Shown here: positions 1 through 5,556 of the stretch, one piece after another
Numbering within the stretch: the stretch's first letter is position 1
How the letters are laid out: each line of letters begins with the position of its first letter
Origin: an uncultured Acidimicrobiia bacterium
GTDB taxonomy: Bacteria; Actinomycetota; Acidimicrobiia; Spongiisociales; Spongiisociaceae
Direction: 5' to 3'
Length of the DNA stretch: 5,804 bases
NCBI GenBank assembly: GCA_937900165.1
Contig: CALCCX010000354.1
Location: forward strand, 1 to 5,804
Translations under genes and position numbers: made by a program
Notes under the pieces: model-generated
Seen by the model: the letters and a program-made list of their open reading frames with translations, nothing else
Databases searched by the model: none
What the model was told of the DNA's origin: nothing

Positions 1-29
1 CCAATTGACGACCGCCCATGTAATCCTGG

Positions 30-47
30 CCCATTTTGGAGAATGGG
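30..47 (+). other. Small hairpin in the leader upstream of pyk
   Basis: CCCATT (30-35) and AATGGG (42-47) form a perfect 6-bp stem with a 6-base loop. No T-run follows, so it is not a clear terminator of an upstream gene. Apart from the -10 element nearer the gene, I see nothing else convincing in the first 100 bases; the short open frame at 5-244 has no coding character and overlaps pyk in another frame. Confidence 0.2.
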
Positions 48-91
48 AGTCGCGATCGGGCCGCGGGCTGAGCGTTTTCTCGTGGCCCGTG

Positions 92-97
92 TACCGT
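92..97 (+). promoter_or_regulatory. Candidate -10 element of pyk (TACCGT)
   Basis: TACCGT fits the actinobacterial TAnnnT -10 pattern. A start 7-8 bases downstream would fall at about 104-105, on the GTG just before the ATG at 108, so the message could be leaderless or nearly so. This agrees with the lack of any Shine-Dalgarno sequence before the gene. No good -35 hexamer is visible 16-19 bases upstream. The 7-mer GTACCGT also occurs just before the response regulator start in this window. Confidence 0.4.
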
Positions 98-107
98 CTT
101 GCGAGTG

Positions 108-1574
108 ATGGAACGTCAAACAAAAATAATCGCCACCATGGGGCCCGCCGTGGCCGGCCAGCAGCGAGTGAAGGAGCTCGTGGAGGCGGGCATGAACGTA
201 GCGAGGCTCAACTTCTCGCACGGCGATCATCAAGTGCATCGTGAGTTTGCGACTTGGGTGCGAAGGGCGGCTGAGGACACCGGCAAGGCAGTCGCGCTTC
301 TCCAAGACATTCAGGGTCCGAAGATTCGGGTCGGCCGTTTCCCGGGCGGCTCCATGGATCTCTTGGGAGATGAGCGGCTAAGGATTAGTCAAGGCGGCGA
401 CAAGGGTGCTGCAGGCGAGGTATTCATTGACTACCCACACCTCCTCGAGGACATAGAGGTCGGAGAATCAGTTGTTCTCGCGGACGGGTTGCTGAGGGTC
501 GAGATCACGGCGAGACACGCCGACCACCTGGATGGAGTCGTGACCCAAGGCGGCCGGCTATTGGACCACAAGGGGGCGGCCTTCCCTGACAGCCATCTCA
601 GAGTTCCGGTGGTTACCGACAAAGACATGGTTGATCTCGAGTTCGGCCGAGAAATAGACGTCGACTACGTTGCCGCCTCGTTCGTGCGCTCCGCGGCGGA
701 CATCAAACAAGTCTCGGAATTGGCGGGCGAGCCTCCGGTGATCGCCAAGATCGAGTTGGCTGCGGCCTACGAGAACCTCGACGACATCCTGTCGGTGGCA
801 GACGGAGTCATGGTGGCCAGAGGTGACCTTGGGGTGGAGCTTCCGCTCGAACGGATCCCGTTCATCCAGCAGGACATGTTGGCGCGGACCAACGCAGCGG
901 GACGGCTGTCGATTACGGCCACCGAGATGTTGGAATCGATGACGTCGTCCCCTCGGCCAACCAGAGCCGAGGTCACCGACGTCGCCAATGCGGTCGCCAG
1001 CGGCACCGATGCCGTGATGCTGTCTGCCGAAACTGCCGTGGGCGATTACCCGATCAGAGCGGTCGAAGCCATGGCGTCGATCTGCGTGGAGGTTGAGCAG
1101 CAGGTCTTGCGATCGATGTCCGACCATCAGTCCGTTGACTTTCTCACAAGCCACCGGACCTTCGCCTCTGCGACCGCCAAGGCTGCGGTCGAGGCCTCCT
1201 GGAATTTGGGTTTCTCGACGATTGTGGGTTTCACCGAATCCGGTCGGACCGCGTTGCTTCTTTCCAAGTACCGACCGGCCGCTCGGATAGCGGCGTTTTC
1301 CTACAACCAAAAGACACTCCGCCAGATGGCCATGTATTGGGGTGTTACACCGATTGAGTTTGCCAGGCGAGACTCCACCGATCGGATGCTCGCCGCGGCC
1401 GAGAAGTATCTCGAGAAGAACAAAATGTGCGAACTTGGTGACGGAGTGGTGATGGTGGCGGGTATCCCCCCTAACCAACAGGCCTCGACCAACCTCATGA
1501 AGTTGCATGTGATTGGGGAACGAACCCGTTTCAATCCGTCAGACAATTTCGGAGGTTCGTCCGCGCGCCAGTAG
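108..1574 (+). CDS. pyk: Pyruvate kinase
   Basis: This enzyme transfers phosphate from phosphoenolpyruvate to ADP, giving pyruvate and ATP, the last cytosolic step of glycolysis. From ATG 108 the protein has 488 residues, close to the usual 470-480. Visible landmarks: KIIATMGPA near the N-terminus; ARLNFSHG (32-39) with the catalytic Arg and Asn; DIQGPKIR (67-74); the B-domain lid at about 75-167; AKIE (213-216), whose Lys is catalytic; MVARGDLGVE (235-244), binding the divalent metal and PEP; TATEML (270-275); RPTRAEV (283-289); SAET (306-309). The C-terminal domain runs from about 350 to 472 with TESGRTA and SKYRP. Ile and Gln inside DIQGPKIR, plus its Lys, are the residues of the K+-independent class. 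TATEML has Glu where Gln is usual. In-frame TTG 99 and GTG 105 are alternative starts; TTG is unlikely because it lies within two bases of the -10. The opposite-strand frame at 558-1508 is a shadow. Confidence 0.97.
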   Translation: MERQTKIIATMGPAVAGQQRVKELVEAGMNVARLNFSHGDHQVHREFATWVRRAAEDTGKAVALLQDIQGPKIRVGRFPGGSMDLLGDERLRISQGGDKGAAGEVFIDYPHLLEDIEVGESVVLADGLLRVEITARHADHLDGVVTQGGRLLDHKGAAFPDSHLRVPVVTDKDMVDLEFGREIDVDYVAASFVRSAADIKQVSELAGEPPVIAKIELAAAYENLDDILSVADGVMVARGDLGVELPLERIPFIQQDMLARTNAAGRLSITATEMLESMTSSPRPTRAEVTDVANAVASGTDAVMLSAETAVGDYPIRAVEAMASICVEVEQQVLRSMSDHQSVDFLTSHRTFASATAKAAVEASWNLGFSTIVGFTESGRTALLLSKYRPAARIAAFSYNQKTLRQMAMYWGVTPIEFARRDSTDRMLAAAEKYLEKNKMCELGDGVVMVAGIPPNQQASTNLMKLHVIGERTRFNPSDNFGGSSARQ

Positions 1575-1586
1575 CCGGAAACCGGC
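1574..1586 (+). terminator. Short GC hairpin at the pyk stop codon (weak terminator candidate)
   Basis: GCCGG (1574-1578) and CCGGC (1582-1586) form a 5-bp all-GC stem with an AAA loop, starting on the last base of the pyk TAG. No T-run follows, so at most it is a weak or actinobacterial-style terminator, or an mRNA 3'-end stabiliser. Confidence 0.25.
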
Positions 1587-1591
1587 AGGGG

Positions 1592-1597
1592 TAAACT
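1592..1597 (+). promoter_or_regulatory. Candidate -10 (TAAACT) for the small gene after pyk
   Basis: TAAACT fits TAnnnT and sits in the short gap after pyk. Transcription from about 1604 would give a leader of about 60 bases reaching the AGGAGG site at 1653. No -35 is obvious, and read-through from pyk is equally possible. Confidence 0.3.
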
Positions 1598-1652
1598 CCG
1601 ATTGAGGTTGTGTGGATGCGAATGCACCGCCCCCGTACCAGAACGTACATCC

Positions 1653-1658
1653 AGGAGG
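1653..1658 (+). promoter_or_regulatory. Strong ribosome binding site deciding the start at GTG 1663
   Basis: AGGAGG is a perfect anti-16S match, four bases before GTG 1663. It lies inside the longer open frame that begins at GTG 1612. The extra 17 codons that frame would add are Pro-rich and look non-coding, so the site argues for the shorter protein. Confidence 0.65.
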
Positions 1659-1662
1659 CAAA

Positions 1663-1974
1663 GTGGGTCAACTGATCGAGGTCGAGGCAGTGCGATTGGG
1701 TGCAGTGGCGATTTTTGACACGGATCGCAGCCTCGGTGGCCAAGACGGCGAGACCTTCAAGCGTGAAGATGGGCAGGATTCGATCTCGTTCTCGGCTCAA
1801 GCTGCTAATTCGATCTTCGCTGCCGATGATGCCGCAACCAGCGTGTATGTCTACTCGAACACGCTCGCAGTGCACCGGGATGGAGACTGGTCGGACGACG
1901 CCATTGCCGTCACATCATCCGCCATTAAAAACTTCCTCATCTATTACGACGAGAACCGCGACTCTGGTCACTAG
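1663..1974 (+). CDS. Small acidic protein, divergent NifU/Nfu N-terminal-type domain
   Basis: The 103-residue product is acidic, has no Cys, no signal peptide and no membrane segment, so it is probably cytosolic. GTG 1663 is chosen because AGGAGG lies just upstream. I read it as a stand-alone Nfu_N-like domain. The pattern runs: a short strand with IEVE (5-8), Phe18, DRSL (21-24), a Gly/Asp turn, Phe32, a helix with AANSIFA (47-53), a strand VYVYS (61-65) and a second strand TLAVHRDGDW (67-76), then a closing helix ending FLIYY (91-95). This order and spacing match my memory of Nfu N-terminal domains, which usually read LFxIxGV then FIxVxK then W then a helix. The TPNPN motif expected near residues 9-13 is replaced by AVRLG, and the Fe-S-binding CxxC domain of full Nfu proteins is absent. 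Iron-sulfur assembly is therefore not supported. Expression could follow pyk or its own promoter. The gene is real with good confidence; the family is tentative. Confidence 0.75.
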   Translation: MGQLIEVEAVRLGAVAIFDTDRSLGGQDGETFKREDGQDSISFSAQAANSIFAADDAATSVYVYSNTLAVHRDGDWSDDAIAVTSSAIKNFLIYYDENRDSGH

Positions 1975-1983
1975 TGGTACGTC

Positions 1984-2033
1984 GCTCATCTGGTGAGCCG
2001 CCGAGATTCGTCCTACGTTATTTCATTCGGCGG
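1984..2033. terminator. Inverted repeats between convergent genes (possible bidirectional terminator)
   Basis: The 48-base gap between the two convergent stop codons holds GCTCA/TGAGC (1984-1988 and 1994-1998, 5-bp stem). A larger pair, CCGCCGA (1998-2004) and TCGGCGG (2027-2033), is 7 bp and perfect, with a 22-base loop reaching into the last codons of the minus-strand gene. Neither has a T-run. Their placement suits transcription ending from both sides, but the structure is weak. Confidence 0.25.
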
Positions 2034-3876
2034 TTGTCGTTGGCGTCGTGTCCGGCGATGTGGTGGTGGTTGTTTCCACCACTGGACATTCCTCACCCGT
2101 GTATCCGCTCGAGCCTTCAGGAATCAAGCATGGGTGGACTTCGACTTCTCGAGGCCTAGGCCTGTATACGACCACCCAAGTTTGCTCGTCGGTAGTCCCA
2201 TCCGCGTTGGTGATGACCCTCGTCACTTTGACTGACCAACCCCGAATACCGCTCAGCGTCTGATGCTCACCGTCGGCAGGATCGAGGCTTGGATCTGCGG
2301 TGTACTCGGTAGGGAAATCCCGGAAGGCGAAACGATCTGAGACACTGCGGGTGGTGACCTTCCTGCCGCCACTGTCTCCGAAGAACTTGACAGTAATTGA
2401 CTCGTCTGTGTACTCGGTTTTGATGAGTACAGCAGCATCGGTGTCATTGCGGAAAACCAGATCCGGCTCTGGGAAGCTGATCGTTGCCTCGATTCCTTCC
2501 GGGTACCTGCTGAAGTAATAGCTGTGTGCCTTGTGTGTAACGTCCTCGAGGCCGGCATCGAATATGGCGTTGTAAAAGGTAGTGGCAAACTGGCTGACCC
2601 CGCCGCCAACCGTGTCAACGAGTTTGCCTCCGATAATGGTTGGGGCAGGTAGGAATCCTCGTTCACGGGTGCGCTCACCGACCAGAGTGTTTAACGACAG
2701 TTCTTCCCCTGGCATGACCAAGGTGCCGTCGACGATGTCGGCGAACAGGTGGATGTTTTCGACCCTGGGAGCGCAGCACGGATGAAATGTTGTGAACTCA
2801 GACAGCTTTTCGACGACCCCCAGCGCTTCGATGTCCTCGGTGGTGACTTCCGGCGTCGCGCCTGCTTCGAACGGGAGCTCAGCGGTTCTGGTTCCTGTGC
2901 GGGCCGCGGTCTCCGCGGCCTGCGCCGCAAGTACCGGGTCGATGAGAGCACCTGGCCTCCCCGGAATGATGATGATGTTGTCTTCGTCGTCGATTTCTAG
3001 GATCGCGTCCTTGGGCGGGGCCTCGAGTTCCGCTCGCTGCGGGGCGAGGATCGATTCAATGACCGCCGGATCAAAACCCACTTCCAAGTTCGCGGCTGGA
3101 GACGTCTCCACGGAGGTGATGAATGCCCTCGCCAACTGCACTTCGGTGAGGGTCACGAAAAAGTCGGGGTCCGTTCTGGTCAGATCTATTGGGCCATTCA
3201 GCAAGAGCCGGGCCTGAACCAGGGCACTATCGACATCTGTTACCGAGAGGGTGGGTAGGACCTCGACGACTTGGAGTGTGATGGAGTCTGGCCGCTCCAC
3301 CGAGTTCAGGGCGAGTTCGATGATGTTGGTGGCGGCCCTGGAGTTGATGCCCTGCCCTGAGGTCGGATAGACAGCCTGAGGGGTGGTTCCTTCGATCACG
3401 ATCTCACCCTCGAAGGGCCGCTCCAAGTTTGACTCTTGTCCGAAGAACGCCACCCTTTCCTCAACACCGTCCGTCGAGATCTGCCCGGTCAGAGAAATCT
3501 GTTGAGTGCTGAACAGGCGCTTGGCCCAGAACGAGAACTGAGAAACGACCGACCCCTCTCGGCCCAGCCGATTGGCCTCTTCGACCGCGGCCTGGGTGTC
3601 GAGGGTGTAGCCGACCTCTTCGCCGGTCAGCTCGAACGTGTTGTCTGCGACGACAACGAGGAGGATCTCAGTATTGAGGTCTTCCTGGATTGTCAAGAGG
3701 GTGGCCGTTGCATCGGCTTCGTTCGTACCGCCGAGATCTACGCCGTTGGCGCTGATTCCTCGCAATATCTCGCCGGAATGGGCGAGTCGGTCCAGACCGA
3801 AAGCCGCCCCACCCACGACGACCAGGCTGGTCAGGGCCAGGATCGCATATGTCAAGAGGCGGCGTGGATTCAGCAT
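2023..3876 (-). CDS. Membrane-anchored VanW-family protein with peptidoglycan-binding-type repeats
   Basis: The protein has 617 residues. After a short basic head (Arg5-Arg6) one hydrophobic helix at about 7-28 anchors it, with the rest predicted outside. Residues about 60-190 and 215-335 look like two tandem YoaR-type putative peptidoglycan-binding repeats. The VanW domain spans about 361-500: FTTFHPCCAPRVENI, PGEELSLN (389-396), VGERT, GGKLV, then the core GGGVSQFATTFYNA (424-437), HSYYFSRYPEG (451-461) and PDLVFRN. A beta-rich G5-like extension follows (about 540-580), then C583 and C597, a likely disulfide, and a Thr-rich tail (601-616). VanW was named from vancomycin-resistance clusters, but its biochemical role is unknown; nothing here indicates resistance. 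Most VanW cores have Cys where this one has Ser428. The start is the only ATG at the right place; AGGTGG lies 12 bases upstream, a long spacing. The stalk gene lies 200 bases upstream on the same strand. Confidence 0.93.
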   Translation of the reverse strand: MLNPRRLLTYAILALTSLVVVGGAAFGLDRLAHSGEILRGISANGVDLGGTNEADATATLLTIQEDLNTEILLVVVADNTFELTGEEVGYTLDTQAAVEEANRLGREGSVVSQFSFWAKRLFSTQQISLTGQISTDGVEERVAFFGQESNLERPFEGEIVIEGTTPQAVYPTSGQGINSRAATNIIELALNSVERPDSITLQVVEVLPTLSVTDVDSALVQARLLLNGPIDLTRTDPDFFVTLTEVQLARAFITSVETSPAANLEVGFDPAVIESILAPQRAELEAPPKDAILEIDDEDNIIIIPGRPGALIDPVLAAQAAETAARTGTRTAELPFEAGATPEVTTEDIEALGVVEKLSEFTTFHPCCAPRVENIHLFADIVDGTLVMPGEELSLNTLVGERTRERGFLPAPTIIGGKLVDTVGGGVSQFATTFYNAIFDAGLEDVTHKAHSYYFSRYPEGIEATISFPEPDLVFRNDTDAAVLIKTEYTDESITVKFFGDSGGRKVTTRSVSDRFAFRDFPTEYTADPSLDPADGEHQTLSGIRGWSVKVTRVITNADGTTDEQTWVVVYRPRPREVEVHPCLIPEGSSGYTGEECPVVETTTTTSPDTTPTTTAE

Positions 3877-3930
3877 ATTGAAGAGGTACCACCTGGCGAT
3901 TAGGGACGAAGGGATCGATCGGGAGGCGAG

Positions 3931-3936
3931 ATGTTA
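3931..3936 (-). promoter_or_regulatory. Candidate -10 (TAACAT) for the VanW-family gene
   Basis: Read on the minus strand, TAACAT fits TAnnnT and lies 55 bases before the ATG, giving a leader of about 45-50 bases. It overlaps a CTAACA half-site shared with the inverted repeat further upstream. No -35 is clear, so confidence is low. Confidence 0.3.
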
Positions 3937-3992
3937 GCGGGGTTGGCACGTCGGCCCTCGAACCAGCCACCACGACCTCGGGTTCTCCCAGT

Positions 3993-4019
3993 TCTAACAA
4001 CGGCCGGCCAGCTGTTAGA
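3993..4019. promoter_or_regulatory. Perfect TCTAACA-N13-TGTTAGA inverted repeat (possible operator)
   Basis: TCTAACA (3993-3999) and TGTTAGA (4013-4019) are perfect 7-bp arms. Their centres are 20 bases apart, about two DNA turns, as expected for a dimeric regulator on one face. The spacer contains the GC palindrome GGCCGGCC (4002-4009). A third half-site, TGTTAG, lies at 3932-3937. The repeat sits in the 200-base spacer between two same-strand envelope genes and upstream of the VanW start. It could also fold as a hairpin ending the stalk-protein transcript, but no T-run follows on the minus strand. The rest of this spacer shows only a weak 5-bp hairpin (4040-4057). Confidence 0.4.
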
Positions 4020-4076
4020 GGTTCCCATTTCACGTTGCGCGGTTCGAGCAGAAACCGAACGAACTGTCGGTCCCAG

Positions 4077-4760
4077 TCAGTCCTCGTCGATCTCTGCGGT
4101 CGCTTGACCTGCATTGCACTCGACCTCGATCTCGCTCTCGGCTTCTCCGTCGATGAGGTCGAATTCGACCTTGACCTCGTCCGGTCCACTCTCCTTCACC
4201 TCGGTCGTGTAGCCGGCCGCAGGAACCGCGCCACTCAGGCTGACATCATCCCCTGAACAGGTGACGGTCACGGATCCTCCTATCGCCACGAAAGTGAACG
4301 GAGAGGGGACCGTGGTGGTGGTCGTCGTGCTGGTGGAAGTCGTGCTGGTGGAAGTCGTGGTGATCGGCAGCGTGGTGGTGGGTGTTGATGGAGGAGTGGT
4401 TGTCGGGCTCGTGGCGGGCGCCGTCGTGATCGTCGTTGCAGTTGTTCCACGGGTCGGCGGGGTGGTGGGGCCTCCACTGGACTCCGAGCCGGTGTTGCCT
4501 TTGTCCGCGGCGGTGGTTTCCGTGGTGGTCGGGGTGGTGCCGGCCGGCTCGCCCGCCAAGACCTGGTCGGAGGGGGTGACGGTAGTGCTGAGGTTGGTGA
4601 TGGTGGTCTGAGCAGCTGCCTCGGTGATGGCCGATGCAATATTCGTGTCGCTAGGTGGCTCAATCACTCCGGAACCGACCAGGCGCACCGCGGCGACGCT
4701 GGCGATGGTTGCCAGGCCGGTGGCGACGATCCAGATCGCAACGAGTCCAAGTTTTTTCAT
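4077..4760 (-). CDS. Membrane-anchored Thr/Pro-rich stalk protein with small C-terminal beta-type domain
   Basis: I do not recognise a named family. From ATG 4760 the product has 227 residues: a basic start (MKKLG), one hydrophobic helix at about 4-28 acting as anchor or uncleaved signal, and a mixed region to about 70. A low-complexity stalk follows (about 74-152), almost all Thr, Pro, Ser and Ala, such as could cross the wall and be O-glycosylated. A compact acidic C-terminal domain ends the protein (about 154-227): FTFVAIGGSVTVTC, a Val/Ser strand, PAAGYTTEV, DEVKVEF and IEVECNAGQA. C168 and C215 could form a disulfide. I recall similar alternating-strand domains ending actinobacterial secreted proteins but cannot name one. 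ATG 4775, five codons upstream, has a better ribosome site (GGTGG, 8-base spacing) and is a fair alternative. The frame stays open to 5108, but that part overlaps the response regulator and is rejected. Divergence from a two-component operon suggests linked regulation or an accessory sensing role, which is inference. Confidence 0.82.
   Translation of the reverse strand: MKKLGLVAIWIVATGLATIASVAAVRLVGSGVIEPPSDTNIASAITEAAAQTTITNLSTTVTPSDQVLAGEPAGTTPTTTETTAADKGNTGSESSGGPTTPPTRGTTATTITTAPATSPTTTPPSTPTTTLPITTTSTSTTSTSTTTTTTVPSPFTFVAIGGSVTVTCSGDDVSLSGAVPAAGYTTEVKESGPDEVKVEFDLIDGEAESEIEVECNAGQATAEIDED
4327..4356 (-). repeat. Perfect tandem 15-base duplication in the Thr/Ser stalk
   Basis: Two identical 15-base units (4327-4341 and 4342-4356, GTGCTGGTGGAAGTC on the + strand) encode repeated Thr/Ser residues in the stalk. 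Flanking sequence is also rich in GTG/GTC, i.e. Thr codons read from the other strand. Such runs can change length by slippage in steps of five residues without breaking the frame. Confidence 0.85.
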
Positions 4761-4829
4761 GTCACCCAGAATCATGCCTCGAACCACCAGGAGTAGGAAA
4801 CCGACGGTTAAGAGATTGATAAGTACACC

Positions 4830-4862
4830 GTGAACGATGGGCGATGGGCGGGTGACGTTGTA
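4830..4862 (+). promoter_or_regulatory. Three 11-base phased repeats (candidate OmpR/PhoB-type binding site)
   Basis: GTGAACGATGG (4830-4840), GCGATGGGCGG (4841-4851) and GTGACGTTGTA (4852-4862) share G-(T/C)-G-A at exact 11-base spacing. Overlapping them is a perfect 7-base tandem, CGATGGG twice (4835-4848). OmpR/PhoB regulators bind head-to-tail direct repeats with about 11-base pitch. The array covers roughly -43 to -11 of the proposed regulator promoter, where a -35 should be but is not visible. Autoregulation, with possible effect on the divergent stalk gene, is inference. Confidence 0.35.
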
Positions 4863-4866
4863 CCGT
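4861..4866 (+). promoter_or_regulatory. Candidate -10 of a leaderless response-regulator promoter (TACCGT)
   Basis: TACCGT ends seven bases before the ATG at 4873, so the first transcribed base would be the A of the start codon. No Shine-Dalgarno sequence precedes the ATG, as expected for a leaderless message. The same GTACCGT 7-mer precedes pyk. Confidence 0.5.
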
Positions 4867-4872
4867 TCGGGC

Positions 4873-5556
4873 ATGGCTGGCATCCTCATTATCGAAGACG
4901 ACGTACATGTGCGTGGCGCGGTGGCCCGGGCTCTCGCTGGTCGCGGGCACGATGTGATCACCGAAGCGACCGGTATGGCGGGGCTGGAAGCGAGTATCGC
5001 GTCGGATGTCGACGTGGTGATCTTGGATCTCGGTCTGCCTGATGTCGACGGCGCCGAGGTCCTGAAGATGATCAGGGCGGTTCGCGAGATCCCGATAATC
5101 GTTGCCACCGCGCGCGATGACGAGCGGGAGGTTGTGAAACTTCTCGACTCCGGGGCAGACGACTATGTCATCAAGCCGTTTTCCGCGGAGCTGCTGGAGG
5201 CAAGGATTCGGGCAGTGCTACGTAGGGGAGATCGCACAGACGATCCGGTCCAATACGCGGCAGGAGGGCTGACCGTGGATCTGAACTCGAGGGAGGCTGT
5301 CCTTGATGCGCAATTGCTGGACTTGACGAGGCGCGAATTCGACCTCCTCGCATATCTGATCGAACGGGCCGGAAACGTGGTATCCAAAAGGGAGCTGCTT
5401 GCCAACATCTGGCGCCAGCCCTATGGGGGTGCTGATAAGACTGTCGATGTTCACTTGTCCTGGCTGCGTCGCAAGTTGGGCGAATCTGCCAAAGAACCCC
5501 GATATTTGCACACCGTTCGGGGCGTCGGCATCAAACTCACTGCGCCCGAGTCGTGA
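4873..5556 (+). CDS. OmpR/PhoB-family two-component response regulator
   Basis: The 227-residue product has the full architecture of this family. The receiver domain (about 3-117) carries the acidic pair Glu8-Asp9/Asp10, the phosphoacceptor Asp52 in VVILDLGLPDVDG, the switch Thr79 (ATAR), Tyr98 in ADDYVIKPF, and Lys101. The C-terminal winged helix (about 128-223) shows LTRREFDLLAYLI, the SKRELL turn, the recognition-helix motif TVDVHLSWLRRKL (190-202) and the terminal hairpin HTVRGVGIKL, with Ile where Tyr is common. No active-site residue is missing, so normal phosphorelay and DNA binding are expected in the cytosol. The start is ATG 4873, matching the receiver's usual first strand (ILIIEDD); ATG 4837 in the same frame would add 12 atypical residues across the proposed -10. 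The next gene overlaps its stop by GTGA, a coupled operon. The stimulus and target genes cannot be read from this sequence; the divergent stalk gene is a candidate target. Confidence 0.96.
   Translation: MAGILIIEDDVHVRGAVARALAGRGHDVITEATGMAGLEASIASDVDVVILDLGLPDVDGAEVLKMIRAVREIPIIVATARDDEREVVKLLDSGADDYVIKPFSAELLEARIRAVLRRGDRTDDPVQYAAGGLTVDLNSREAVLDAQLLDLTRREFDLLAYLIERAGNVVSKRELLANIWRQPYGGADKTVDVHLSWLRRKLGESAKEPRYLHTVRGVGIKLTAPES

Noticed and set aside
5..26. TTGACG at 5-10 with TAATCC at 21-26 as a promoter
   Set aside because: The spacer is only 10 bases, far too short for a sigma-70-type promoter, and no alternative -10 lies at 16-19 bases.
558..1508. 316-codon open frame on the minus strand inside pyk
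   Set aside because: It lies wholly antisense to a highly conserved enzyme; the translation is rich in Arg, His and Gly with no recognisable domain. This is a typical high-GC shadow frame.
1612..1662. Longer start (GTG 1612) for the small gene after pyk
   Set aside because: The perfect AGGAGG at 1653-1658 lies within it and points to GTG 1663; the 17 extra codons are Pro-rich and do not fit the domain start.
2023..3876. VanW gene as evidence of a vancomycin-resistance cluster
   Set aside because: No vanHAX-type ligase, dehydrogenase or dipeptidase is present; VanW domains are widespread in envelope proteins unrelated to resistance.
3436..3903. Plus-strand open frame of 155 codons opposite the VanW N-terminus
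   Set aside because: It is antisense to the peptidoglycan-binding-type repeats, lacks a ribosome site and shows no family features.
4261..4611. Plus-strand frame with long Val runs that resembles a membrane protein
   Set aside because: It is the complement of the Thr codons of the stalk protein; GTG and GTC runs give apparent hydrophobicity. It has no ribosome site and no internal logic.
4761..5108. N-terminal extension of the stalk-protein frame into the response regulator
   Set aside because: It overlaps the receiver domain on the other strand, and its translation has no domain; the frame is open by codon bias.
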